Shown: in pieces, positions 12,801-23,392 of the stretch
Layout: every line of letters starts with the position of its first letter
How positions within the stretch are numbered: position 1 is the first letter of the stretch
From: Bryopsis sp. KO-2023
Taxonomy: Eukaryota; Chlorophyta; Ulvophyceae; Bryopsidales; Bryopsidaceae
Assembly: GCA_030272585.1 (NCBI GenBank)
Contig: BSYQ01000009.1
Span: 5,394,001-5,458,000, forward strand
Reading direction: 5' to 3'
Length of the DNA stretch: 64,000 nucleotides
Notes under the pieces: generated by a model
The model's input: only the letters and a program-made list of their open reading frames with translations
Told to the model about the DNA's origin: nothing
Databases searched by the model: none
Translations under genes and position numbers: made by a program

Positions 12801-15144
12801 CAGTGCTGAATTCAGTCCCATATTCAGCCAGGATCTGAAGCGCACACATTTGCGCTGCATCTTCTCGAACCACAGGATAATTTCCCAAAAGGAAATCATG
12901 CTGAGCTTGAACGTACGACAAATTAAGGAACTGGGGCTCCGTTATCGTCTCATCAGTTTCCCTGTGCAAAAAACAACTACTACTAACGAAACAAGGTTGG
13001 AAAATAATCGCTGGGCCGCTGTCCTTTCCAGAAAGACGGGCGGTTGTTTGTTCAGAGGACACAAACAGGCATGGGGCACACCTGAACATGCGTTTCTTGA
13101 AAAGGAGCCTGCTTTCTCTCTCTCCCTTTGAATCCGTGGTGCCAGTGAATTCAGATAGTATGTCAGCAATGTACCTGCCCAAACACACTACCGATCAACT
13201 ATAAACAACAGGAGAGCGCGTCTTTGATCACCCCCTCCAGAACTACTTTGCCCCTGACCCCAGCACCACTGGGGCGGCACGCTGATGTATATGTCTTTCG
13301 CAGCGAAGACTCTTCCGTTACTTTTTCTTTTTGTTTCTGTATTTGTGGATTGAAACACATTTTCTTATCAACCTGTGGTCATCCAGAAGCAGATGCTCAT
13401 CTATCAAGCCTTCCGAAGTGAGTTTCTTGGGATTCCTCCTGGACTCAAACAGAGAAAAAGTGCTGAAGTTTTTCAATTGGATGATTCCGGCAACTTGCTC
13501 CACTGCCTCCAGTACGGTCGTTGTGATATCGTACTCCAAATCCTCAAAAGTCCCATCCAAAAACGAAACCACAGTTTGCAGTCTAGTTTTCCTTGACAAG
13601 GCATCCACTTCTTCAATGGAAGGCACCTAAACGACCCACCAACAACAAATTCACTATCTCCATTCCTGAACTTTTCTAACGACGAAAATTGAGCTGTGCT
13701 CTGAATATATTGGACTGACTGGATAGCTTCACGAACAAAGAAACAAAGAAGGGGGGGGGGGCTTACCATTTGTCGGGGTCCTGCTTTTGTGGATCGTTTC
13801 AGTGCATTCCAAGTGCTGGTCGCAATCTCCTTCAGTTCAGATTCCTCAACCTCACCATGAATCACACTGTGAATGTACTGGGACACCAAACCCACAAAAT
13901 CCTGGGGGCAAGAAAACACGTTTCCTTTTCAATCCCAACAATTCAAATCAGAAAAATGCACTCACATGCAGGCACTCAGGACAAAACTGAAACGTCTCTC
14001 AATACGTTTCGCTTTTCATGGCGGATTCACCTTCACAAAAATGAAAAAAAAAAACTCACAGGACCTGCGCTCCCACTCCACCCATTCATTCAACACGCAT
14101 TGTCTCACCCATGGACTAGTTTTAAAAAGACGGCAATCCAAAACGTACCTTGGAGGGGGGCATACTGGCAGCCAACAATTGAAACAAACTCCAGGCCCTC
14201 ATCAAGGATTTTGCTGCAGGACAGCCTCTCGTTTGTTTCAATAATTGCATGTACAATTCATTTTTGATTTCCTCCTTTTTGAGGCCGTTGTGGAGCAGCT
14301 TCTGGGCAATTTCCAGTCTCTGTACTTGGTCCATTGCTGGCTCCTCCGCATCCCCCGTATATTTCAAAATGGACATGAACATTTTCACTGCTTTGGTGGT
14401 TAGATCACTGGGCATTTTCAAAAGGGACGTTGGAATGGGCTCCTGAAACACACACAGGCAGCTTTATTGGTAGATACAGCAGGTTTGCTTTTTAAGAAAA
14501 AGAAAAGACTATCTTTAGTTGTGTTGTTCAGTCCCAAGGAGGGTGCTACCTGTGAATATAGCAAAATCTCGTCCAGGGTGAGTGTGGGAGTGATAGACTC
14601 TTGGGCCTGTGGTGACGATTTTCCAATGTTCAGCAACCGTGCGAACGGATTTCCTTGTGGATTTTTCTGCAACGCCTTGTTGAAACCTTCCACCTTGGCA
14701 TTCAAAAAATGCATGCTTTCAGAAAACATCAACAACACTTCAAAGGCCCATTGGAATTTGAATGTTTCAGAGTTGGTTTTCCTGCTTGGGATGCATATCC
14801 TATCTTCCAACCTGGAAAAATTCCGCCACACCGTCCAACGCGTCTAGTCTCGGAGCGGCCGGGGGCTCCATCTCCACCGGATCCTTGGAAAACCAACAAA
14901 ATAGCTCACGTCACGAATTAAAAAACCTCAGAGCACGCCTGCCCCTCCCACTTGAAATGGAAATCCAGAAAACAGTGTGGAAGGATAAGAACAGTCTCCC
15001 CAAGAAAACGTTTTTCGTCCCTGCAACTTCTGCCGAACGACTTTCAAAACGTGGAGTAAGACGGTGAGTAAGGGTGCAATTCTTACGAGAGAAACAAATC
15101 CCTACCAGATGTCCATTGGCTATCGCGACCCCCGTCTCCGCCAT
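6888..15144 (-). CDS. KCBP: Kinesin-like calmodulin-binding protein (KCBP, kinesin-14 with MyTH4-FERM)
   Basis: About twenty exons run from ATG 15144 to TAG 6888. MyTH4 is at 14451-14150 ([14 protein letters not shown]) and 13885-13770. FERM spans 13626-11570 (TLPYG...[47 protein letters not shown]). A coiled coil spans 11193-9400. The motor follows: [10 protein letters not shown] at 9260, the P-loop [10 protein letters not shown] near 8780, switch I NRASSRSH at 7730, switch II DLAGSER at 7620, and [11 protein letters not shown]. The last exon (7050-6888) carries [20 protein letters not shown], matching the KCBP calmodulin-binding helix. Plant and green-algal KCBP is a minus-end-directed motor linking microtubules and actin in division and trichome shape, inhibited by Ca2+/calmodulin. 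The junction joining exons 2 and 3 (14883 to about 14700) is not settled. Identification is very secure. Confidence 0.95.
11257..11333. repeat. Short direct repeat in KCBP intron
   Basis: The motif accccccttcacaaat occurs twice (about 11259 and 11317), separated by a gaaagat-rich spacer that is itself repeated. It is intronic, and no function is visible. Confidence 0.6.
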
Positions 15145-16118
15145 GTCGCAGCACCACCTCCCTGTTCTTTCCCCCGCTCACACAATTCACTTTTCCTCCC
15201 TCCGTGTCAAAACCTTTCGTCGATACCCTTTCCTTAGAACGCTCGAACTTTCTGTGCAGAGACCTTGCTCTCGCTTCCCTCGCCTCTGAAAACAAACGGA
15301 ATTTCTTTTTCGGTTGGTATCTGGCTTTTCGACCCGTTTATTGCTTTAACCCTGGAAAGAGGAGGGGAGGGGGGAGGTGCAGTACACTCCAAAACCAAGG
15401 GTTCCACTTCGAGACGAAAACAGACCGGAAGCGACGGACTAAAAAAAGAAAGAACACCACTTTGGTTGGGCTCAAAAGACGCGAGTTACGAACGCGACAG
15501 GACGACGAACGCACCACGTCATTCTCGGGCTGGGGAAGAGCTTGCCACCAACAGAACGAACACGACCTTCACCAAGACCTTTGAAGCATTGCTTTTCTGG
15601 AGATATGAAATTGTGAAAAGCAAATACACTTCCTGGCAAGCGAGCAATTGTTGCACCTAATGCTTCTAATGTTCGCACATGCTGCTGCGAACCAAGACTA
15701 CTGCGAAAAAAGGATGCCAGTAAAAACGAGGGGAAAGCCGGCCAGGGGTTAGATGTGATGAAGACGATGATACCAATGCTGATTGTGTGAAACAAAGAGC
15801 GAACAATGGGAGGGGCATACGTGTTGTGCGAATGCAGTGAACGGATGAAAAGAGAAAAGGAAGTATAAGAGAGAAAAAGCAATTGGCTTGAGTGTCTTTG
15901 CAATTTTTTTTTGAGATTGTGTCTTGCTCGGTGAACAATGTTGTCCGCTCTTCATTTGAAAGGACGATAACAAAAGTAACAAAAAAAAATATCTTGACCC
16001 CTCTTGAAGCTTGCAAACCTAACTTGAAAATTATTCTGCGCCCCGCAAAATTGCAAAGCCTTGGTACTAGCACATCAATGAAAATTGTAAATTGTAGCAA
16101 AATCAAACGTCTCAACCC
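15145..16118. other. Upstream region of KCBP, no gene seen
   Basis: Several open frames exist on both strands (for example 15472-15903), but they lack recognisable protein character. The stretch should contain the KCBP promoter and 5' UTR and the 3' flank of the small basic ORF at 16119. Confidence 0.4.
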
Positions 16119-16532
16119 TTACCCCGCCCCCTGCTTTTTTTTTCCAGTTAAATATTTCAAATAAGGACCTCTAAGAGGCGACAAACCCGCCCTGCGACGT
16201 AATCTCTTTAACGATGGTTCACAAGTACCATCTAACAACGCTTCCATTTCCTTTATTTTTATTGCACTTATATTTTTGCTAATTCGTTTCTGATACCCAA
16301 CTCCAGGTAAAATCTGTGGTTTTTTCCCACACTGCACAGGGTGTCCATCAGGCGTCCCATACTTTTTTTTGAAGGGTCCCTCCTTGAAGTGCACTTGTTT
16401 TCTTGTCAGAACCTTCAAGGGGGATTCTGGAACCTGAAAAGGCCGGGCAGATCGAGTCCATGCCTTGTGTGATTTTATCCTTTTCGATCGGGTTTTTTTT
16501 AGATCTCGTGGCCATCTGCCAAAGAACCACAT
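16119..16532 (-). CDS. Small basic protein, unknown
   Basis: A single open frame from ATG 16532 to TAA 16119 encodes 137 residues rich in Lys and Arg. Segments such as KEGPFKKKYGTPDGHPVQCG and IKIKEMEALLDGTCEPSLKR look like a genuine folded or ribosome/nucleolus-type basic protein. No family was recognised. It is intronless, unlike its neighbours, so it could be a terminal exon of a longer gene. Its 5' end faces the start of RAD51C about 575 bp away, so the two may share a divergent promoter. Confidence 0.45.
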   Translation of the reverse strand: MWFFGRWPRDLKKTRSKRIKSHKAWTRSARPFQVPESPLKVLTRKQVHFKEGPFKKKYGTPDGHPVQCGKKPQILPGVGYQKRISKNISAIKIKEMEALLDGTCEPSLKRLRRRAGLSPLRGPYLKYLTGKKKQGAG

Positions 16533-17107
16533 CTCCAAAATTTATAAGAAGCGTCGATACCAACAAGAAAAGACGTCGTTCTCGAGAGCAGTTGCGTCAA
16601 ACAGGAAGCGTCAAGTCGGTGAGTAGCGTGCCACAAACCCGTAACAAGTGCTGCCGAGTCCGTTCAATACACAAGGGGTTCATTCCTACTGTGTTTCGTG
16701 AAGTCGGCTGCTGGTGGCAGCAACACGCCTTGGCCGGAGCTTCACCAACAGAGCGATAAGACGGCTCAAAATCCGAGACATGCAAAAGGGAATGCAATTC
16801 GCCGCGTTCCCAAATCTGCTCGTGGCGTGCACTGCCGCTGGAGTCGTCCGTCAGGGGAAAACGACCTGCAATGTTCGTCGATTACCCCAACGTCAAGAAC
16901 GGGAGCGATTGGGGAGGGGGGTCGCGAAAGCCACCCAAAAAAAGGAATGCGAGTAATGTTACGTGAACCACTGCCTACTTAGGACTCGGCCAATTTCAGC
17001 AGATTGTCGACTAGAGCAGCAAACCGTGATTGCGATCGAAGTCGTCAGAAATAGGAAAAGGAAAAAAAGTAGCCAACGCTGTTTTCGGGGGGAGCACGCG
17101 TTTCAAA

Positions 17108-20100
17108 ATGCGGTGGGTCTATCGACAGGAGGTTGGGACGCTGCCTATACCCCCAGTGGTCCGAGAAAAGTTGCTCCAACGTGGCTTCAGAACAGTCGGA
17201 GACTTGGAGAACATCGGACCTGTGGACCTAGCGGATGGTCGGCTCTCGTCTTTATACAAGAAAGCTTTTGGTGTCTGTGCAAAACTGCAAAACTATTGGC
17301 ATTTTTTGCTGCCGTTTTCGTTTTGAACAAGTATTTTTCCTTCGGTCGGGCAGAAAGTGGGATTACAAGGATGGAAGCGGCGCAAGTCATCAGGGCGGCG
17401 TTTCCAAACAAGCGACGTGCTGGTGAGCCACGTAAAACGCTAGGCAACGAGATGCATTCTTAAACGACGTCTTTACGAGAGTTTTGACGACTGATGCACT
17501 CCGCGCTCACGGCCTGTTCTGTGTGTAGCGGCGAAGACGGCGATGCAGTTGTGGGAGGAAGAGAAAGCGGCACCTCGCATAATCACCTTTTGTCAGGCTG
17601 TGGACAAGATTCTGGGAGGTGGTATTGCAACAAGAGAAGTCACTGAAATCTGTGAGTTGGGAACTCGGGTTGGCGAGCAATTTTCTGTTTTGCATGAACT
17701 TCAGAATGTACAAATTTTTCTTCCATTAAACTATTTTCTTCACGGGGTGTTGTGTTTCTGATTGCAGACGGTCCTCCTGGCGTTGGGAAGACTCAAATTG
17801 GGTGAGGAAATCAGAAGGGTTGGGCAGAAATGTTTGATTTTTCCAAACTGCCCGAAAGTGCCATGCCATTGAATCATCGTGTGGAGATGGAATTAAAAAA
17901 ATCTGTTGTGTAGATAGAATGCAACTTGCCATCGATGTGCAAATCCCTCCTATAATGAAAGGGGCTGGTGGGGCAGCGGTGTATATTGGTAAGGGGACAA
18001 AGAGCTCGCCTTTTCGCCTTTTTGAAACTTCTTTCTTAAAAAAGTAAGGAAAGGAAGAAAAATGAAACTGATACATTCTGCGGAAAAAAAATAAAAAATG
18101 ATGGTGTTGTCTGGTATTGGCCTATATGATTCGAGAAGGATTCAAGTATTGTTCCACTAAAAATTTCCTCTCAGCATGTTCTGTGTGTATTTTTTTGTTT
18201 TTGATTTTGGCAAATGGCTGCAGACACTGAGGGGAGCTTCTTTCTCCATCGCGCCAGACAAATGGCTGAGCATGCTGTTCATCATATTCAAGCACTTGGA
18301 GCAAGGTCCAACTGCAGAGACCCAGCAGTTTTGGTGAGGCAGGGTGTCAGATTAGTCATGTGCTGTTCCCAGACCTTACCTCCAGAAATTTCTCTTTTTT
18401 TTGGGGGGTGGGGGGGGAAGGATTCGCAGCAAAAATGATTCTCTGCAACAGATCTGGTTTGTAATGAATGTGGAAAAATGTGCAGGATATGATTTTGGGT
18501 GGGTATTTTGCCTTTCTTGAAATAATTAACGACACAAAGACTAGAAAATGAACAAAAACTCTCTGTGGGACTCTGCAGGATTTCACAGTGACGAAAGTCT
18601 TGTCGAACATTCACTACTTTCGGGTTCTTGACTACGCTAAGCAGGTGGGGCAATCAGGGGTGGGATGAAATGATGATATGTTTTCAAATCAGCATTCAGG
18701 ATTCCGATATTTTCTAGCTATATTTTTAATTTTTAACGAATTAAAAAAAAAAAATAGTTTATAGAGACTCTTCGGGCATTTGTTGTTCAATTTCAAAAGA
18801 AATTTGGACAATAGTATTTTGCGAGTCAGGTTTCCATCGAAAATAAGCTGCCGTAGTTGTCAGATTCACCTCAAGGGTTTTGTTTTCATATTTCAGCTGG
18901 CGGTTACCAACAGCTTGGATGGATTTATCGAACAGCATCCGGAGGTAAGAGCAGTATCAACAGATATGCCCGAATCTCTGGTGAGGTGATTTCCACAGTG
19001 GGGCAGCTGTGTCCAAGGGGGAAAACCAGGCTGGTTTTCTCAATACTAGTGCAATCCAGTGTAACTGATGGTACCCCATCTGATTGCCATTCAGAAAGTA
19101 GGGGTTCGATTCCCCTGTGGTAAATAGCCTGAAAATTGTCGCAGGAACTAAACCTAAAACAACACCAGATAATAGAGATTATTTATGCCATTTGTTTCAG
19201 AGAGATACTGAACGGTTCTGAGGTGGTGGTGGTTCAGGTCAAGCTGGTTGTTGTGGACAGCGTAGCGTTTCATTTTCGCCAAGGTTTTACAGATTTTGCC
19301 AAAAGAAGCCGCGTCTTGGTTCAAATGGCCCAGAAGCTGGCAAGACTGGCGGAAAAAAGAAAAGTGGCGGTGAGTTGCCCCCCCCTTATGCAAATTTCAC
19401 AGCTGCTGGGTTAGGGCCTAGTTCAGTGGAGGTCGAGAGGCAAAAAGAGAGAGAAAAATATTAGCTGCTTTTTTCTTTTCATTTTAATTGAGATTTGTAG
19501 TGCCATTTTGTCGCATTTCATATTTATGACAGAATTCCCCCACCAAAAAAGCAGAAGGAACAGAAACATTAAAAGGATGTATTTTTTTTTCTCTTTCAAA
19601 CGGGCACGTGCCATAAGTGGGCAGAAGTAACCTTAGTACTGAAAAAGAAAAACAAAGAAAAAAAAAACAAAAAATAAAAATAGGACGACTAAAAATTGAA
19701 AAACCCTAGCCCCCCCCCCTCACAACTTCAATGTAGAGCATCAACTCTTTGAATTCAGTTGCGCCACCTTGTCAATAGCCCCCTCTCCTGCTTTGGCAGC
19801 AGTTTTCAGGAAATTCCATAGACCTTCCGAAACATGGAGTAAATTGTTTCTTGTTCGGCCCCCTTGTCAAACTCTAGTCTTCTAGTAGCATCATCAAACA
19901 TCTTTCCTTTCTGTGTTTACGTGTTTTTGTTGCTGTTCTTTTTTGTTCGTCTTTCCCTTGTCTGTTTTTTTGCCAGTTTGCCAAACAAACTTCTATGAAA
20001 TACATCAGAAACCAACCCTTGCATATTGTCATCCCTATTTTCTCCAACATTATGTCTTTCCTTTTTTTTTCCCTGTCTCCCCTCCACCTTAAATCACCGT

Positions 20101-20829
20101 CATCCCTTCAGCAACTCTCGAGAGAGAAAGTGTGTGTCGCCTCCAAAAAACATCGCTCAAATATATTCCAGAATTTTTTTTTTGTCCCAGAATTTTTTTC
20201 GATGTTTTTGGTGGTGACTATTCTATTCTTGATTGCTTGAGAATTCATCGCACCAAGAACCACCGCCAGATGGACGAGGGTTGCTTTCATGTTTAGATCA
20301 GTTGAATTTGAAGTCAGATTAACGGAGACAATTGTTTGACGAACACATTTTGCTGTGATACTCAGATTGTCTTTATGAACCATATCACGACGCGATTTCG
20401 GGAGAATGGAGAGCGGATATTGGTTGCGTCACTCGGTGAGTTTTCTGTTGAAACGTGGAGCAAGAGTGCAGAGGCAAAGAACCACCACATAAACTTGAAA
20501 TCTGTTGGTAATGAACTCGCTGCAGAGATGTTTGTGAATGTTGAGTGAACTCAACAGAAAATATAAACATGAATGTGTGAATACGCGCACTGAGTTCAGT
20601 TGTTTTACTGGCACAAAATGGGGGTATATTGACAGACCCATTTTGTTTCTGTTTAGGGGAGACTTGGGCTTCCTGTGCACGCAATAGGGTCAGGCTCAGT
20701 TGGGAAGGAGGCCAAAGAATGGCCCTTATGGAAAAATCACCCTATTTGCCTCCAGTCAGTGCGCCCTATTGGATAACCAGCCAGGGCATCAGGGGTCCCA
20801 GCTCAAAACAGGGACAGCCAAGCAGATAG
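17108..20829 (+). CDS. RAD51C: RAD51C recombinase paralog
   Basis: Exons that join in phase include 17108-17237, 17353-17421, 17529-17651, 17768-17802, about 17923-17990, about 18224-18335, about 18580-18643, about 18896-18944, about 19235-19370, about 20369-20435 and 20656-20829. The product begins MRWVYRQEVGTLPIPPVVRE. It carries an N-terminal HhH-like segment (ESGITRMEAAQVIRAAFP), ITFCQAVDKILGGGI, Walker A GPPGVGKTQI, MQLAIDVQIPP, DTEGSFFLHRARQMAEHA, Walker B VKLVVVDSVAFHFR, and the MNHITTRF segment. RAD51C belongs to the BCDX2 and CX3 complexes that promote RAD51 loading and Holliday-junction processing. The ending (GIRGPSSKQGQPSR) lacks the long basic NLS tail of human RAD51C. Identity is strong. 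Some internal exon borders are approximate. Confidence 0.93.
19051..19122 (+). tRNA. tRNA-Gly(GCC)-like element, degenerate acceptor stem
   Basis: Within a RAD51C intron the sequence shows a perfect T-arm (aggggTTCGATTcccct, 19100-19116). It also has a perfect 5-bp anticodon stem, TCTGA/TCAGA, with a 7-nt loop TTGCCAT giving anticodon GCC. A D-arm-like stretch (gtaactgatggta) lies upstream. The putative acceptor ends (aatccag and gtggtaa) do not pair, so this looks like a tRNA pseudogene or a tRNA-derived insertion rather than a functional gene. Confidence 0.45.
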
Positions 20830-21462
20830 TTGCATGTTAATTTGGGGCAATAGGCGCAGTGCTTAGTTATGGACTGTTGCTTAGGCACAGGGGGGAGAAT
20901 GTTTTTTGGTATGATCGTTGGTTTGGGGGGTGGTTGAATAGAAGTGGGGGAAGCTCTTGAGGTGAACCCCTGGTGCCTAAGAAAGCAGGAGACGCATGCA
21001 CAGATGCATGATTTTTTTTGTAATGTTGGCAAAGATTCTTGAATTCCCCGATAAGCGTTCCTGCACTGGTGGGTACCAGTATCTGCCAGTATCTGAGTTT
21101 CTTTCTTCTTGAGTAGGTCAAGCATGGTCGACCATTTGTTTTTTTGACACCTACAGCAGGCCGTTTTTCATAATGGCAGCAGGTGACTTCTACCTCCCAA
21201 AAGACGTCACTTTCCAACGATTCAGAGTGTGTGTTTGTACTGGTAATCTACTCACACGAGTGTGACCTGTTATGGGCCCCCAGTTTTGTATGAGTAATCA
21301 TACAGCCTGGAGACAGTGATCCTCCCGTGTCAATAAAAAGCAAAAGGCAAAAAGATGCTTCGAATCGATCAGATATCTCCACCTCACCAGACAAAGCGTC
21401 AATTGACTAGGTGGATCCAGATCTGATCTCCATGCTGTCCATGCTGGTTCTACTCCATTGCC
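20830..21462. other. Region after RAD51C, no gene seen
   Basis: No convincing exon was found on either strand. It probably holds the RAD51C 3' UTR and the promoter of the plus-strand unknown gene that follows. Confidence 0.4.
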
Positions 21463-21611
21463 ATGCCAAAGGACTCCTTCCGACCCCCCCACCACGAATT
21501 CACTGACTTAGATTCGAGACTGCCGGCTAACTGTGAAGAATTCAAAGCCTCAATTGCAAACACCCCGTGGAATCGAATCAGGGCCAAGGCACTGGAGGAA
21601 GAAGTGGCATG

Positions 21612-21668
<57 letters not shown>

Positions 21669-22747
21669 TACTTGTTTGCTGCTCGTTGCATGTTTACACT
21701 TACACTTGGCAAAATCAGATCATGAGGACACCTACACCAAATAATCTATTACTCATTCATTACGGTAAGGAGTCCACGACCACCTCATCTGGCAAAAACA
21801 GATCGACTCAATATCCCTTCAGAAAAATCCTGACGAATTCAAAATGAGGTCAAGATGTTTTTTGGATAAGGTTCACAAAAACAACTGTTTCAAACAGGGA
21901 CCCATAGAAGAAATTCATGCCCTCTGATGTAAAACTAATGCTGTTTCTCACTGCCCCGCTGCTTGAAAATGATCCTCACAATGTTCAGGTGGTTTTCTGG
22001 TAGTTTTCTTACAAAAATCAACACCTCACCAGAACATGCCACAGAAACAAAAACGGTGAGATTAGTAATAGAATCATGATGGAGCAGCGGACGATACTTC
22101 GCTTATCTAGCAATGCATCAATCCATCAAGGGTTGAGTATTCAATCCTTTCCTCAACCTGGTCATGGGCTATTTGTGTGTTTCTGATTGCAGGCTGCAGT
22201 TCACCACCTGCATGCGGCAGGGAATCTTTCAGAAGGGGCAGAGTTTGACAACACATCCAAGCTTCAATATGCCTTCTGTTGCAATGTAATTGGGTCCAAA
22301 ACTCTGCAGGAATCCATCCAGCTTAAAGTCAAGCGGGGAAAACTGGAAAAAAGATATGCAAGCACTGAGGGGGGAACTCCGTTGTGGACCCGGTCAAGGA
22401 GAGGCAAATGCCAAGATGGCCAGAACTTCCGGAGAGATGAAGGACACCTAGGAAAAGGAGGAAGGGAAACTGGGCTCTGCCTTCAGCTATCTGGATATGC
22501 AGTGTGGTTATGGAAGTCATTGCTTTTATGGAGGAAGTTGATGGTGAAAAGGACAAAGAATGGGTGGCTGCTCAACTAGGCCGTTGTACAGGCAAATTCC
22601 CTCAGCAGTCCTCAGCAAAAAATAACGAATCCCAGCCAAAATCATCAATTTGCTGCGACTGGCAGAAGGATGGGGGGTCATGCACTTGGGGATGACCTCT
22701 CAGGTTTGGAACAGCTTTTGGGTGAAATTTTGTATGTGCTTTCCTAA
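21463..22747 (+). CDS. Uncharacterised gene, exon structure incomplete
   Basis: Three plus-strand segments have protein-like character. 21463-21608 encodes ANTPWNRIRAKALEEEVA. 22195 onward, after a good acceptor, encodes AAVHHLHAAGNLSEGAEF then LQYAFCCNVIGSKTLQES. A terminal exon (about 22592-22747, after gttgtacag) ends GDDLSGLEQLLGEILYVLS and a TAA stop. Another stretch at 22504-22590 reads MVMEVIAFMEEVDGEKDKEW. Frames between 22330 and 22500 could not be joined cleanly, so exon borders are missing or the locus is decaying. No family was recognised. It sits between RAD51C and RAD51D and is co-directional with RAD51C. Confidence 0.35.
21617..21657. repeat. (CA)n microsatellite
   Basis: About twenty uninterrupted CA dinucleotides are followed by a short (AT)n. 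It lies directly after the first exon-like segment of the uncharacterised plus-strand gene. Confidence 0.95.
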
Positions 22748-23392
22748 CTCCCTGAGTCCTTGCGGAAGTGCATCAACAAAGGGCAGCCACACTGCTTGGA
22801 AAGTGAAACGTACAATTTTGATGCTCTTTTCTCGCCCCAACCCTATTTTTCACCACATTCATAAGCAATTAAAATTAAAATCGAAACACTTGAAACGGCT
22901 ATGGAGGTTCCAGCATGTCAGACGCAAGCCTGTATTCTTTTATTGCCTCTGTGCATGTACCCCAGGGCGATGCATATTTTGGCCTTCAGTTTCCTGGCTT
23001 CAACAGCACAGTCTTCTGTCCAAGCAACGCCAGTGAAAGCCCCATGATCGTGGCAAGGGTGACGATTGCCCTTTGAGGATTTCTTTCTTGTGGTGCCATT
23101 GGTGCGGGGAGTCTTTGATCGTGAGTCCAGAATGTCGATGAGGTCATTTGTAGTGGCCAGAGCTTCGTCCAGTCTGTGTTCATATATATATGTACATATA
23201 TATATATACAATTGTGAAATCAGCATGGGTCTGGTGAACAAAGATTTCTCAACGTTGAGGGAAAGATTCGGCTGTTGGAAGAGTCCATCTCGTAATGAAT
23301 TGAACTGCAGAGAACATCTGCCTGAAAATACACCTGTGTCCAATTTTTCAGCATCTTCTCACCCCTTTGAAAGATACCTGTTCTGAGGTGGG
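22748..23392. other. Spacer before RAD51D stop, weak coding hints only
   Basis: A minus-strand open frame at 22918-23182 encodes LDEALATTNDLIDILDSRSK with no recognisable family and no clear start. A (TA)n-like tract lies at 23184-23208. I could not assign a gene here. Confidence 0.35.

Noticed and set aside
15666..16115. Hydrophobic minus-strand ORF
   Set aside because: Composition follows T-rich DNA. It lies directly after the stop of the small basic ORF and looks like 3' flank.
22918..23343. Minus-strand ORF containing LDEALATTNDLIDILDSRSK
   Set aside because: No start codon context, no recognised family and no splice partner. RAD51D already has a good stop at 23393.
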